DNA of 64,000 bases from Paenibacillus cookii (GTDB taxonomy: Bacteria; Bacillota; Bacilli; Paenibacillales; Paenibacillaceae), in contig NZ_BORW01000001.1 of the NCBI RefSeq assembly GCF_018333375.1, positions 372,001-436,000 on the forward strand. Reading direction: 5' to 3'. Shown here in pieces: positions 17,176 through 26,332 of the stretch (positions are counted from its first letter, which is position 1; every line of letters starts with the position of its first letter). Position numbers and translations under genes: made by a program. The notes under the pieces are model-generated. The model ran no database searches, was not told where the DNA came from, and saw only the letters and a program-made list of their open reading frames with translations.

Positions 17176-17234
17176 ACCGCTTTACAGCATCATTTTTCCA
17201 TGTACTATCCTAACACAAATTATGGTAAAGCGGT
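17176..17234. promoter_or_regulatory. Overlapping promoters in an inverted repeat
   Basis: ACCGCTTTAC (17176-17185) and GTAAAGCGGT (17225-17234) are perfect inverted arms. Rightward, TTTACA (17181-17186), 16 bp, TACTAT (17203-17208) faces the subtilase gene. Leftward, TTTACC (17229-17224), 16 bp, TAGTAC (17207-17202) faces the DUF3907 gene. The two -10 boxes overlap, so RNA polymerase could occupy only one at a time. Confidence 0.5.
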
Positions 17235-17345
17235 ATCCCTTTTGAAGGAAACGCCCGGACAAAAACAGCCTACCCTGAACGCAAGAATAAAATGCCCCTT
17301 CTTTCCTCACGATAAAGGTAATTTCATTTTCAGGAGGTTTATCTT

Positions 17346-19235
17346 ATGTCCCGTCGCACTTGGGCGGGCATCGGCATTGCCGCAGCGGCCGCAGCGCTGC
17401 TTCTCGTGATGCAGGTGCCCCATTCCGCCGATACCCATACCCGCAAGCAGGCTTCGGAGCCGGTCGTACCGAACCCGAAGCAGGAACATATGTCCAAGCA
17501 TAGCTTGATGGCGCAAGACATCGATTCAACGGACCGGTTAACCCGCCTGGATGCCAAGCAGCATTTGGTTTCGATGATCGAAAGACTCGGCGATGCGGGT
17601 CCGGCGCAAATTACGGACGATATCCGAAAGCTGCAGAAATCGCATGATCATTTTACCATGATTATATGGCAGGAAGCCAAACACGGCAAACAGCGCGTAT
17701 ACGACGCCGCCAAAAACGACTGGAGCGCCGATGACAGGAAAACGCTGAAGGGATATTTGAGCAAGGCCGAAAGCAGCATCCATCAGCAGCGTTCCTACGA
17801 ATCGCCTTCCTTCAAACTGGACGGAAAACAATATTTCGTGATCGCCGAACCCTCCAAGAACAAGCCGAAGCAAGGCGTGATCGCCCTGATGAACCAAAAA
17901 ATATTGACCGAAGTGGCAAACCACCAGAAAAAAAACCTGCGGCTCATCCCGTACCCGAAAGAGGGAAAATACAAGGTGGAATCGGTTCATGCCGATACGC
18001 TGCGGGACATTACCGTCCGTACGGGGCACGACAACGAAAAAGCGAGCCATTTTTATGAAAACGAAATCGTCGTTCGTTTCCGCCAGGATCCTACCCGGCA
18101 AGAGATGAACCGTATCATGGGTGAGCTTCGCGCGGAATCCTCGCGCAAACTGGGTTACGCTTATGTGTTCCATGCCAGCGGGATGGACTACAGCCAGCTC
18201 AAATCGTACTTTTTGAAAAACTGGAATCCGTTATATGTCGAACCCCACTATTTGTACATGACCAACGACAAAATCAAGGAGAAAACAAGCAGCCTGCCCA
18301 ACGTGCCGAACGACCTGCTGTTCGCAAAATACCAATGGAACCTGCCCGCCATCGAAACGAACCAGGCCTGGGATCTGTCCCGCGGCAGCAGCGACGTGAT
18401 CGTGGGGATCGTGGATACCGGCGTCGATTTGGATCACCCCGACCTGCAGGGCCAGCTGATGACCGGATACAACGTGATTGACCCGGCATCCGACCCGATG
18501 GACGACGTCGGCCACGGAACGCATGTCTCGGGCATCATCGGCGCGCTGGTCAACAATAACGAAGGCGTTGCAGGCATCAGCTGGTACAACAAAATGCTTC
18601 CGGTCAAAGCGCTCGACAAATCGGGTTCAGGCACGACCTATTCGGTTGCCGAAGGCATCATCTGGGCGGCCGACAACGGCGCTAAGGTCATCAACATGAG
18701 CCTGGGGAACTACGCGGATTCGCAGTTTCTGCACGATGCCGTCAAATACGCCTTCGATAAGGACGTCGTGCTCGTCGCCGCCTCCGGAAACGACAATACG
18801 GAACGTCCGGGCTATCCGGCAGCTTATCCGGAAGTGCTCGCCGTTGCGGCGACCGACTCCAACCTGAAGCGCGCATCGTACTCGAACTACGGGGATTACA
18901 TCGATGTGGCGGCCCCCGGAACCAGCATTGCCAGCACCTATCCGGGGAACCAGTATGCGGCCTTGTCGGGAACTTCGATGGCAAGCCCGCATGTCGCTGC
19001 CATGGCCGCCTTAATCCGTTCCCAGAATCCGGACCTCACCAACAAACAGGTGATGGACATCATGCGCAGCAGCACCGTGGATCTTGGACCCAAAGGAAAA
19101 GATAAATATTACGGCTACGGATTGATCGACATCTATAAAGCGCTGCAAGCCGCAGGAACGACGGAAGCGCCGCTCCAGTTCTGGCCGCAGCATGTTCAAA
19201 AAAAGATGGAGTCGGTCGTTCAACCGAGCCCGTAA
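17346..19235 (+). CDS. Secreted S8 family serine protease (subtilase)
   Basis: A 629-residue exoprotease precursor. A signal peptide (residues 1-28, long Ala/Leu core) is followed by an unusually long region of about 300 residues, whose second part (about residues 230-300, ENEIVVRFRQDPT) resembles a Fervidolysin-type inhibitory prodomain. The catalytic domain carries Asp357 (VDTGVD), His390 (GHGTHVSG), oxyanion Asn482 (ASGND) and Ser544 (GTSMASPH). The domain ends near residue 600 with no further cell-wall or PPC domain. It starts behind AGGAGG. Substrate range cannot be predicted. Confidence 0.93.
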   Translation: MSRRTWAGIGIAAAAAALLLVMQVPHSADTHTRKQASEPVVPNPKQEHMSKHSLMAQDIDSTDRLTRLDAKQHLVSMIERLGDAGPAQITDDIRKLQKSHDHFTMIIWQEAKHGKQRVYDAAKNDWSADDRKTLKGYLSKAESSIHQQRSYESPSFKLDGKQYFVIAEPSKNKPKQGVIALMNQKILTEVANHQKKNLRLIPYPKEGKYKVESVHADTLRDITVRTGHDNEKASHFYENEIVVRFRQDPTRQEMNRIMGELRAESSRKLGYAYVFHASGMDYSQLKSYFLKNWNPLYVEPHYLYMTNDKIKEKTSSLPNVPNDLLFAKYQWNLPAIETNQAWDLSRGSSDVIVGIVDTGVDLDHPDLQGQLMTGYNVIDPASDPMDDVGHGTHVSGIIGALVNNNEGVAGISWYNKMLPVKALDKSGSGTTYSVAEGIIWAADNGAKVINMSLGNYADSQFLHDAVKYAFDKDVVLVAASGNDNTERPGYPAAYPEVLAVAATDSNLKRASYSNYGDYIDVAAPGTSIASTYPGNQYAALSGTSMASPHVAAMAALIRSQNPDLTNKQVMDIMRSSTVDLGPKGKDKYYGYGLIDIYKALQAAGTTEAPLQFWPQHVQKKMESVVQPSP

Positions 19236-19281
19236 GCTTGGAAGCGGGTTACGGAATCCGCATGCGCCTATACGGCTTTCA

Positions 19282-19321
19282 AAAAAAAGCAATCAGCCCT
19301 TCACGGCGGATTGCTTTTTTT
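19282..19321. terminator. Terminator after the subtilase gene
   Basis: AAAAAAGCAATC and GATTGCTTTTTTT flank an imperfect GCC/GGC-closed loop. Confidence 0.85.
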
Positions 19322-19421
19322 GTTCATATCTTATTCGGACCAAATCGATGTTTCGGGTGGCAAAACTTGAAGTCAAGCCCGGCCGTTTGCCAGGTCAGCC
19401 CATCGAATGCGGAGTGCGGGG

Positions 19422-19658
19422 TTAACGTCTGCCGCCCCGAGAATTGCGTTTCATGCTTGTCGTCACAGGGCCCGTATATTCGTCTTTCACGACATAATTG
19501 CAAATATGCTTGGGTACGGGTACGCAATGATGTCTTTTCACGATTTGAACCGTGTGGACGACAGGAACGATTTGAGGATAATAATAATCCTGGTAAACGA
19601 CGGATGGATCTGTATAAACCGGGTCCGTTGGCGGACAGTGGAAGCAGTTGTTATACAT
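19422..19658 (-). CDS. CotD family spore coat protein
   Basis: This 78-residue protein is rich in Tyr, His, Pro and Val (HCPPTDPVYTDPSVVYQDYY; HTVQIVKRHHCVPVPKH), the composition and motif order of CotD inner coat proteins, which are deposited on the forespore. The C-terminus is basic. Upstream on the minus strand a CATAATAAA sequence (19699-19691) resembles the -10 of mother-cell sigma factors (CATANNNTA for SigmaK) with one deviation, fitting late sporulation expression; no clear -35 is seen. It starts behind AAAGGAG. The stretch 19700-19900 holds no other recognised gene. Confidence 0.8.
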   Translation of the reverse strand: MYNNCFHCPPTDPVYTDPSVVYQDYYYPQIVPVVHTVQIVKRHHCVPVPKHICNYVVKDEYTGPVTTSMKRNSRGGRR

Positions 19659-19903
19659 GGATAAGCAGCTCCTTTCGTGATTTAGTACAGTTTATTATGG
19701 TTGATTCGCCTCTGTTTGTACTAATGCCCTTGTTTACGAGGTGTTTGACTAAATCAGGCTCGTCTTTCAGACCCGGAAAAGAAAGCAGCATAAAAAACCC
19801 GCCGCAATGGGGCCCTTGGCTTCCTAGCCGACTCAGGCTCCCCGCGGGGGTACGAAAATGATAAATGGTTATAAATCAGAATGTTGCAAAATTCCATCGG
19901 ACA

Positions 19904-19943
19904 TAAAAAGGCGGCATTCCGGTACAACCGGACATGCCGCCTT
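19904..19943 (-). terminator. Intrinsic terminator of rnpB
   Basis: On the minus strand AAGGCGGCAT-TCCGG pairs with CCGGA-ATGCCGCCTT around a short loop, followed by TTTAT. It lies 25-30 bp past the mature 3' end. Confidence 0.9.
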
Positions 19944-19967
19944 CAAACGAGTTCAAATGAATGATAC

Positions 19968-20400
19968 AGTTGTTGCAGTTTGGAAAGTTTTACGTAAGCC
20001 GGGTTCTGTGCTCGTTGCGGTACGGACGGGAACTACCCTCCCGCAGATAAGCGACAATCATCTATCTAGGCCAACCATTGCTGATTGGCTCAAGCGACCA
20101 ACCCGAACGCGCCTCGGGCAAAGGCTGCTTCAGTAAGAAGCTGCGTTCCATTAGGTCTTGCTCCAGGTGGGGTTTACCAGGAACGATGTCACCAGCGTTC
20201 CTCGGGGTCTCTTACACCTCGGTTCCACCCTTGCCTGATCCGCTCGGATGAGCGGCCATCGGCGGTCCATTTCTGTGGCACTATCCTTCAACTCGCGCTG
20301 ACTGGACGTTATCCAGCACCCTGCCCTATGGAGCCCGGACTTTCCTCTCGCGGCGCCTTACGCGCCGCCAGCGATTGTCTGTCAAACTTTCCGGACAACT
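19968..20400 (-). ncRNA. rnpB: RNase P RNA, bacterial type B
   Basis: This is the catalytic RNA that removes 5' leaders from pre-tRNA. On the minus strand the conserved CR-I GAGGAAAGTCC occurs near the 5' end, and CR-V ACAGAACCCGGCTTA near the 3' end. The ends pair as P1 (GGAAAGTTT with AAACTTTCC, extended by AGTTGT/ACAACT). The length of about 410-430 nt and internal features such as GGTGACATCG fit the Bacillus type B form. The exact 5' and 3' ends are estimated to within about 10 nt. The gene has its own promoter and terminator. Confidence 0.95.
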
Positions 20401-20407
20401 ATATTAT

Positions 20408-20436
20408 AGTATACTAGGAATTCGAATTCGTTTCAA
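20408..20436 (-). promoter_or_regulatory. SigmaA promoter of rnpB
   Basis: On the minus strand TTGAAA (20436-20431), 17 bp, TATACT (20413-20408). Initiation would fall at about 20400, the 5' end of the P1 helix. Confidence 0.8.
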
Positions 20437-20482
20437 TCCTCAACTGTCTGGAAGCATTGGAGGATTTCGCCTGGATGCGAAT

Positions 20483-21604
20483 TCACATGAAGCGGAACGG
20501 CTCGGTATTGACGGCCGACGCGATCACTTTCGTGTCGTACCGATGTTTGCCCAGCTGCTCCTGCAGCCAATCCGCAACCTTTGCCTTCATGATTTTTTCG
20601 GCATTGTGCCCCGGATCGATCAAAGCGATCCCGGCAGCCAATGCATCCTGCGCCGTATGGTAGTCGACGTCGCCCGTGACGAGCACGTCGGCCCCGCGGA
20701 AACGGGCCGCCTGGTAATATCTGCTGCCCGATCCGCCGATAACGGCCGCCTTTTTGACGATCCGGTCGGGATCGCCGACAACGCGGACATGAGGCACGTC
20801 CAGCTTTTCCTTGACGACCTGCGCAAACGCGGCCAGCGTCATCTCCGACTCCAGCTTCCCGGTTCGGCCAAGACCGTATGCCTTCCCTTTCAAATCAAGC
20901 GGGTACACGTCGTAAGCGACCTCTTCGTAAGGATGCGCTTTAAGCATCGCCTGAATGACGCTGCCGCGGATGCCGTGCGGCACGATCGTCTCGATCCGCA
21001 CTTCCGCGGCCTGCTCCATGTTGCCGGCGGAACCAAGGAAGGGGTTCGTACCCTCCTGCGGCAAAAAGGTTCCGGTACCGTCGACGTTAAAGCTGCAGTG
21101 GCTGTAGTTCCCGATCGATCCGGCACCTGCATTCAGCACCGCCTCACGGACCTGGTCGGCATGGGTCGCCGGCACGAACACGACCAGCTTGTACAGCTGT
21201 TCCCGCTGGGTTTCGTCGACAGGCACGGGGTTTTGGATGCCAAGCGCTTCCGCCATCCAATCGTTCATGCCCCATTCGGCGTTGTCTAGATTGGTATGCG
21301 CGATGTATACGGCTATATCATGCTTGATGAGCCGCTCATATACTTTCCCTGCGGGAGAATCGGTTTGAATATGCCTTAAAGGACGGAAAATGATCGCATG
21401 GTGGGCAATGATCAAATCGGCCCCCGCTTGGATCGCCTCATCGACGACCTCTTCGTTGACGTCCAGCGCGACCATAACCGTGCGGATTTCTTTCTGCAGC
21501 GTTCCAAGCTGGAGCCCGATCCGGTCCTTGTCGTCCGGATAAGCCAAATGTTTGGGAGCCAGCTGCTCCATATATTGAATTACGGTCTGTCCTTTTGCAA
21601 ACAT
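20483..21604 (-). CDS. yqfO: Nif3-like dinuclear metal protein (YqfO)
   Basis: A 373-residue member of the Nif3/YbgI family with the long, PII-like insertion domain seen in YqfO. Metal ligands are in ADLIIAHHAIIFRP near the N-terminus and GDVDYHTAQDALAAG near the C-terminus. The family is annotated as GTP cyclohydrolase type 2 homologue, but the cellular reaction is not settled. It overlaps the 3' end of trmK by 25 bp and is thus translationally coupled, the same pair as yqfN-yqfO downstream of sigA in B. subtilis. Confidence 0.92.
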   Translation of the reverse strand: MFAKGQTVIQYMEQLAPKHLAYPDDKDRIGLQLGTLQKEIRTVMVALDVNEEVVDEAIQAGADLIIAHHAIIFRPLRHIQTDSPAGKVYERLIKHDIAVYIAHTNLDNAEWGMNDWMAEALGIQNPVPVDETQREQLYKLVVFVPATHADQVREAVLNAGAGSIGNYSHCSFNVDGTGTFLPQEGTNPFLGSAGNMEQAAEVRIETIVPHGIRGSVIQAMLKAHPYEEVAYDVYPLDLKGKAYGLGRTGKLESEMTLAAFAQVVKEKLDVPHVRVVGDPDRIVKKAAVIGGSGSRYYQAARFRGADVLVTGDVDYHTAQDALAAGIALIDPGHNAEKIMKAKVADWLQEQLGKHRYDTKVIASAVNTEPFRFM

Positions 21605-22356
21605 GCGAGTACCTCCTTGATCTGATCCATCTCCATCTGCACCTGTTTTGCTTTTAGTGCCGCGGATTCCAGTTTCGAGACGGACAACGAGTCCAAAATG
21701 CCCTGCAGCTTATCCAGCTCTTGGTTCCATTTGTCGATCAAAACCGGCGTCGGCTCCTTGAGCAGCCAAGGCCCCATGCGCAGCAGAAGGTCCCGGGTCA
21801 CCGTAAAGGTGCCTTCGCCGCCGCTTTTCGGCCATTCCTGGTCTTCATATAAAAGGCGATTGCTGATTCGCTGGTCCGAAAGTTCGGGAACCGCGGTCAA
21901 AATTTCATATATCTTCCCGTCTTCTTCCAAAATGCATTCGGACGTCAGCAGCCAGCCATGTTCCATGAGCCACCGGCGGAGAATGTCCTCGCCGACGTTC
22001 GGCTGCAGGATCAACAGTTCGACTTGTTCGAGCTTGTCCTCGCCGCGATCCAGAATGTTCGCGATCAGGCTGCCCCCCATGCCCGCAATCGTCACGACGT
22101 TGGCCTCACCCGCTTCGATGACCGCCAAGCCATCGCCCTTGCGGACCGAAATGACGTCCGTAAGGCCGGCTTCCGCCACTTGTTTGGCGGCGGCTTGCAA
22201 CGGCCCGTCGTTCACTTCTCCGGCCACGGCCCGGACGGCCCGCCCGGATTGCACCGCGGCCACGGGCAGCAGCGCATGGTCCGAACCGATGTCCGCCAGC
22301 GCGCATTCCTTTGGTATGAGCTTCATGATCGTCTCTAGTCTTCTTGATAATTTCAT
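21580..22356 (-). CDS. trmK: tRNA (adenine(22)-N(1))-methyltransferase TrmK
   Basis: A class I SAM methyltransferase that modifies A22 in tRNA. The nucleotide-binding loop ALADIGSDHALLP and the following TIAGMGGSLI motif are characteristic of the TrmK family (COG2384), and a C-terminal helical coiled-coil ends the protein. I prefer the ATG at 22356, with GGGTG 5 bp upstream; another ATG at 22371 has no site. The gap between this gene and rpoD (22357-22644) holds two terminators and no gene. Confidence 0.9.
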   Translation of the reverse strand: MKLSRRLETIMKLIPKECALADIGSDHALLPVAAVQSGRAVRAVAGEVNDGPLQAAAKQVAEAGLTDVISVRKGDGLAVIEAGEANVVTIAGMGGSLIANILDRGEDKLEQVELLILQPNVGEDILRRWLMEHGWLLTSECILEEDGKIYEILTAVPELSDQRISNRLLYEDQEWPKSGGEGTFTVTRDLLLRMGPWLLKEPTPVLIDKWNQELDKLQGILDSLSVSKLESAALKAKQVQMEMDQIKEVLACLQKDRP

Positions 22357-22530
22357 ATCGCACCCACGCATCTTTTTTTGGTTTTTATATCCTTTTTATA
22401 CCGTATCAAACCCGTGCGCATCCTGCAAATGCACGAAGCCGAAAGGATCGGCTCTAGTAGGGATGGCCCAGAGTCATCGGGTCATCTCATTTGCATTGGC
22501 TTGGAAAAAGCGCTAAAATAAAAACAACAA

Positions 22531-22584
22531 ATAAAGGAAATAGTTCTAAAAGCAAGAAAAACCGCGAATCCTATTTTCCTTTAT
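22531..22584 (-). terminator. Second terminator-like hairpin downstream of rpoD
   Basis: On the minus strand ATAAAGGAAAATAG and CTATTTCCTTTAT pair with one bulge around a loop of about 27 nt, followed by the T-rich TTGTTGTTTTTATTTT. It sits beyond the primary terminator. Confidence 0.5.
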
Positions 22585-22597
22585 CGGCAAAAAGGCG

Positions 22598-22636
22598 AAA
22601 AAAAAGACCTGTCTGCGCATGCGGCAGAAGGTCTGA
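22598..22636 (-). terminator. Intrinsic terminator of the dnaG-rpoD operon
   Basis: AGACCT-CTGC-GC pairs with GC-GCAG-AGGTCT, followed by eight T on the minus strand, 10 bp after the rpoD stop. Confidence 0.9.
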
Positions 22637-22644
22637 ACATGGAC

Positions 22645-23781
22645 TTATTCGAGAAAATCTTTCAGCCGTTTGCTGCGGCTAGGATGGCGCAGTTTGCGCA
22701 GCGCCTTGGCTTCGATTTGGCGGATGCGTTCGCGCGTGACGCCAAACACTTTGCCCACTTCCTCCAGCGTTCTCGTCCGGCCGTCATCGAGGCCGAAGCG
22801 GAGACGAAGAACGTTTTCCTCGCGTTCCGTCAACGTATCGAGCACGTCCTCCAGCTGTTCCTTCAGAAGCTCGTAAGCTGCAGCGTCCGCTGGAGCGAGC
22901 GCTTCCTGATCCTCGATAAAATCGCCAAGATGCGAATCGTCTTCTTCGCCGATCGGCGTTTCAAGCGATACCGGCTCTTGGGCGATTTTCATGATTTCCC
23001 GAACCTTCTCTACGCTGAGCTCCATTTCGGCCGCGATTTCTTCCGGCGTCGGTTCGCGCCCCAATTCCTGCAGCAGCTGACGGGATACCCGGATCAGCTT
23101 ATTGATCGTTTCCACCATATGAACCGGAATCCGGATCGTTCTCGCCTGGTCCGCAATCGCGCGGGTGATCGCCTGACGGATCCACCAGGTTGCATACGTA
23201 CTGAATTTGAATCCTTTATTATGGTCGAACTTCTCGACCGCTTTGATCAGGCCCATATTGCCTTCCTGAATCAAATCGAGGAACAGCATGCCGCGGCCGA
23301 CGTAACGTTTCGCGATGCTGACCACCAAACGCAGGTTCGCTTCCGCAAGCCGGCGTTTCGCTTCTTCGTCCCCGTTCATGATCCGTTTCGCCAGTTCCAC
23401 CTCGTCGTCTGCCGAAAGGAGCGGCACGCGGCCGATTTCCTTCAGATACATCCGGACGGGGTCGTTGATTTTGATGCCTGGCGGCAAGGACAGGTCGTCG
23501 TCAAAGTTGAAATCGTCACTGTCTCCGCCCTCGTGATCATCGGACGGATGGTGAAGAGGGTTGTCGTCTTCATCACTTTCGTTGACCACTTCAATGCCCA
23601 GATCGCCGAGCTGTTCATAAAATTCGTCAATCTGTTCAGCGTCCTGATCAAATGGAGAGAGTTTCTCCATAATGTCTTTGTAGTTCAAAGAAGATCTTTT
23701 TTTACCCTGTTCAATCAGCTGGTCTTTTACCTGATCAAGCGTAAACTCTGTCTCTAGTTCAGTATGCTGATCATTCGCCAT
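22645..23781 (-). CDS. rpoD: RNA polymerase primary sigma factor SigA
   Basis: The housekeeping sigma factor, 378 residues. A short acidic region 1.1 precedes region 1.2 ([16 protein letters not shown]). Region 2 ([20 protein letters not shown] and [10 protein letters not shown]) melts and binds -10 DNA, region 3 ([20 protein letters not shown]) follows, and region 4 ([28 protein letters not shown]) binds the -35 box. It follows dnaG with a 41-bp gap and starts behind GGAGGAGGGAG, giving the classical yqxD-dnaG-sigA order. Confidence 0.98.
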   Translation of the reverse strand: MANDQHTELETEFTLDQVKDQLIEQGKKRSSLNYKDIMEKLSPFDQDAEQIDEFYEQLGDLGIEVVNESDEDDNPLHHPSDDHEGGDSDDFNFDDDLSLPPGIKINDPVRMYLKEIGRVPLLSADDEVELAKRIMNGDEEAKRRLAEANLRLVVSIAKRYVGRGMLFLDLIQEGNMGLIKAVEKFDHNKGFKFSTYATWWIRQAITRAIADQARTIRIPVHMVETINKLIRVSRQLLQELGREPTPEEIAAEMELSVEKVREIMKIAQEPVSLETPIGEEDDSHLGDFIEDQEALAPADAAAYELLKEQLEDVLDTLTEREENVLRLRFGLDDGRTRTLEEVGKVFGVTRERIRQIEAKALRKLRHPSRSKRLKDFLE

Positions 23782-23822
23782 AACTCGACTCCCTCCTCCC
23801 TAGAAACATTCAAGCCTGTTCT

Positions 23823-25643
23823 TTATTGTCTCTCTAGGGCTATAATCTCACTTGCAATTTGTGCAGCACGCAAAAAGTCCCCTGAACGCTCGGCAATGAT
23901 CATTTCTTCTCTTTTCTTGTCGATCTGTTTTTTCTGCGGAACTTTCTGTACTTCCCGGATGCAATCCTCAAGCTCCTGCACGTTCCACTCCGGCGGAGTA
24001 TCCATCATAGAGATGGAGCTAACGGTCTTCTCCAGGCGGTCATCGTGCAAAAACGACATGAAGCGGCTGATATCCGGGGGTTTGCCCTGTGCGTAATAGG
24101 CATATAGATAAGCAGCAATCGCTGCATGATCATCAATGTTAAATGCGTCGCCGAGCCTTTTTTGCACGTAGCTCGCGGCTTCGGCATCCTGCAGCATCAT
24201 GGCCAAAAGGCGCCGTTCTCCAGTATGGTATGCCGGCAGTAAAACAGGTGCGGACACCTGACCTTTTTTATGCCTACCATTATTCCACCTTTTGTCGTTA
24301 TTATCCCCATCCGGCGCGTTTTTTAACATGGATTGGCGGATCTCGTTGCAATCCTGCTTCAGGCTTTCGAAGGAAAGCTCAAGCTCCGCGGCAAGCTCCT
24401 TTAAATAAACTTCCCGCTCGGTCGATGAAGGCAGTCCCGCGATAATCGGAAGCACTTCCTTCGTATACGCGATTTTCCCGTCTTCTTCTAGCAGTATATG
24501 GTTTTTTTTCAGATGTATAAGCTTAAATTTCGTCGTTGAAACCGCTCCGTCGATGATCTGGCGTTGAAAGCGGTCCCCGCCGTATTTCCGGATGAATTCG
24601 TCCGGATCGAGGCCTTCGTTAATGACGGCGATTTTCACCCTCAGACCGACTCCCTCCAGAAGAGGAATGGCCTTCATCGCAGCAGCTTGTCCGGCCCGGT
24701 CCCCGTCGTAACAAACGACGACCTCCTCCGCCATCGTTTTCATCATGGCCGCATGGCTTTCCGTGAGCGAGGTGCCCATGGTGGCCACGCCGTTTTGCAC
24801 GCCTGCTTCCCAAGCCGAAATCACGTCGCCGTATCCTTCGAACAATACGATTTGCCGCAGCTTGCGGATGGACGGTTTGGCCTGATGAAGATTGTACAAA
24901 ATCCGGCTTTTGTTGAACAGCTTGCTTTCGGGCGAATTCAAATATTTCGGCTGTCCGTCGCCGAGCACCCTGCCCGCAAAAGCGATGACTTTGCCGTTGC
25001 GGTCGCAGATCGGAAACATGACGCGGCCCCGAAAGCGGTCGATATAATCTTCCCCGTCGCTTCGCTTGGACAACAGCCCGCCTTTTTCCATCTCCTGCAA
25101 ATCGAAGGATCGATTGGTCAGAAACTGAACAATCGTATTCCAACGGTCCGGGGCATAGCCGATCTGAAACTGATCGATGATTTTGTCGTTAAAGCCGCGC
25201 GAACGCAAATAGTCCATCGCCGCTTTGCCATGCTCCGTGTTTTTGAGCAAATAGTGATAAAATTTGGCAGTCCACTCGTAGGCCTGTAGCAGACGGTCTC
25301 GCTCCGGATTCGGAGGAATCACGACAGCCCCTGGTCCTTCCGGCAGTTCGATATGACTTTCTTCCGCCATGAGTTTGACGGCCTCGGGAAAGGATAACCC
25401 TTCGATTTCCATCCTGAATTTGATGGCATTTCCACCCTTGCCGCAGCCATAGCAGTAGAAAATCTGCCGATCCGGCGTCACCGTAAAAGAGGGGGTTTTC
25501 TCCGAATGAAACGGGCAGAGGCCTTTCATGTATTTCCCCTGCTTGGTCAGATGAACGTACCTGCTTACCGTATCGACGATATCATGCTTGTCCAGCACCG
25601 CATCGATCACTTTTTCCGGTATATTGCCATGTCCGGCATTCAT
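23823..25643 (-). CDS. dnaG: DNA primase DnaG
   Basis: Synthesises RNA primers at the replication fork. I use the ATG at 25643 (site AAGGTGG, 5 bp), 5 codons inside the longest frame. The CHC2 zinc-binding domain has Cys43-His46-Cys64-Cys67. The RNA polymerase core and TOPRIM segment follow (FEGYGDVISAWEAG; CYDGDRAG), and the C-terminal helicase-binding domain ends the protein (606 aa). It is the second gene of the yqxD-dnaG-rpoD operon. Confidence 0.98.
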   Translation of the reverse strand: MNAGHGNIPEKVIDAVLDKHDIVDTVSRYVHLTKQGKYMKGLCPFHSEKTPSFTVTPDRQIFYCYGCGKGGNAIKFRMEIEGLSFPEAVKLMAEESHIELPEGPGAVVIPPNPERDRLLQAYEWTAKFYHYLLKNTEHGKAAMDYLRSRGFNDKIIDQFQIGYAPDRWNTIVQFLTNRSFDLQEMEKGGLLSKRSDGEDYIDRFRGRVMFPICDRNGKVIAFAGRVLGDGQPKYLNSPESKLFNKSRILYNLHQAKPSIRKLRQIVLFEGYGDVISAWEAGVQNGVATMGTSLTESHAAMMKTMAEEVVVCYDGDRAGQAAAMKAIPLLEGVGLRVKIAVINEGLDPDEFIRKYGGDRFQRQIIDGAVSTTKFKLIHLKKNHILLEEDGKIAYTKEVLPIIAGLPSSTEREVYLKELAAELELSFESLKQDCNEIRQSMLKNAPDGDNNDKRWNNGRHKKGQVSAPVLLPAYHTGERRLLAMMLQDAEAASYVQKRLGDAFNIDDHAAIAAYLYAYYAQGKPPDISRFMSFLHDDRLEKTVSSISMMDTPPEWNVQELEDCIREVQKVPQKKQIDKKREEMIIAERSGDFLRAAQIASEIIALERQ

Positions 25644-25692
25644 CCAAACCACCTTCATCTCTTTTTGGCACGTAAAATATTATTCGCTACTG

Positions 25693-26151
25693 TTAAACAT
25701 TCTCCTGCAATCTGCGCAAAAGTTTTGTCAGTTTCTGTTGAAAAAGCAATTTGTCCGCCTGCGTCATCGGTTTAGGGCCTTTGCCGTAGCTGCCTCTTCG
25801 CCTGGCCTTGGCCTGATGATGGCGCCGATCGAGCATGAATTCGATATTTTCCCGCGTATAGCTTTGCCCCCGGAACGATATCGCATGGCAGCCTTTCGCA
25901 AGGGCAAGCGCGGCCAAACCGTAGTCCTGCGTGGCGACGACGTCCCCGGCTTGGATGTGGTTGGCGATGTACAGGTCCGCGCTTTGGTCGCTGCGGTCGA
26001 CCTGGATCGTTTGGACGCCCTCTTCGGCCTCGATAAAATGGTCATAAGAAGAAACCATCAGCACAGGAATGCGGAAGGCTCTAGCTGTCTCGCCAATTTC
26101 ACGCTTTACGGGACAGGCGTCCCCGTCGACGACGATGTGGATCGTATGCAT
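25693..26151 (-). CDS. yqxD: YaiI/YqxD family protein (DUF188)
   Basis: A 152-residue PIN-like fold protein with VVDGDACPVK at the start, a YDHF motif and VATQDYGLAALAL, diagnostic of UPF0178. It lies immediately before dnaG, as in B. subtilis. The biochemical role is unknown; a nuclease-like activity is suggested only by fold. No good ribosome binding site precedes the ATG. The upstream gap (26152-26332) has a CGTATATACG palindrome and a weak hairpin (26275-26320) that may end the glyS transcript. Confidence 0.88.
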   Translation of the reverse strand: MHTIHIVVDGDACPVKREIGETARAFRIPVLMVSSYDHFIEAEEGVQTIQVDRSDQSADLYIANHIQAGDVVATQDYGLAALALAKGCHAISFRGQSYTRENIEFMLDRRHHQAKARRRGSYGKGPKPMTQADKLLFQQKLTKLLRRLQENV

Positions 26152-26332
26152 ATCAGCCAGAATATATCACCCTGTAATCATGGTTTGCCATACTCGTATA
26201 TACGTAATATACGCCCAATGGATGCCAAAATCCTTCTTGCGGCCCAATAACAACTTCTGACAGCTTTCCGAAAATACGGAACAGGCCAGCACTGGGTGCT
26301 TTCCCGTTCCGTACGTTCGGCGAATCTATATC

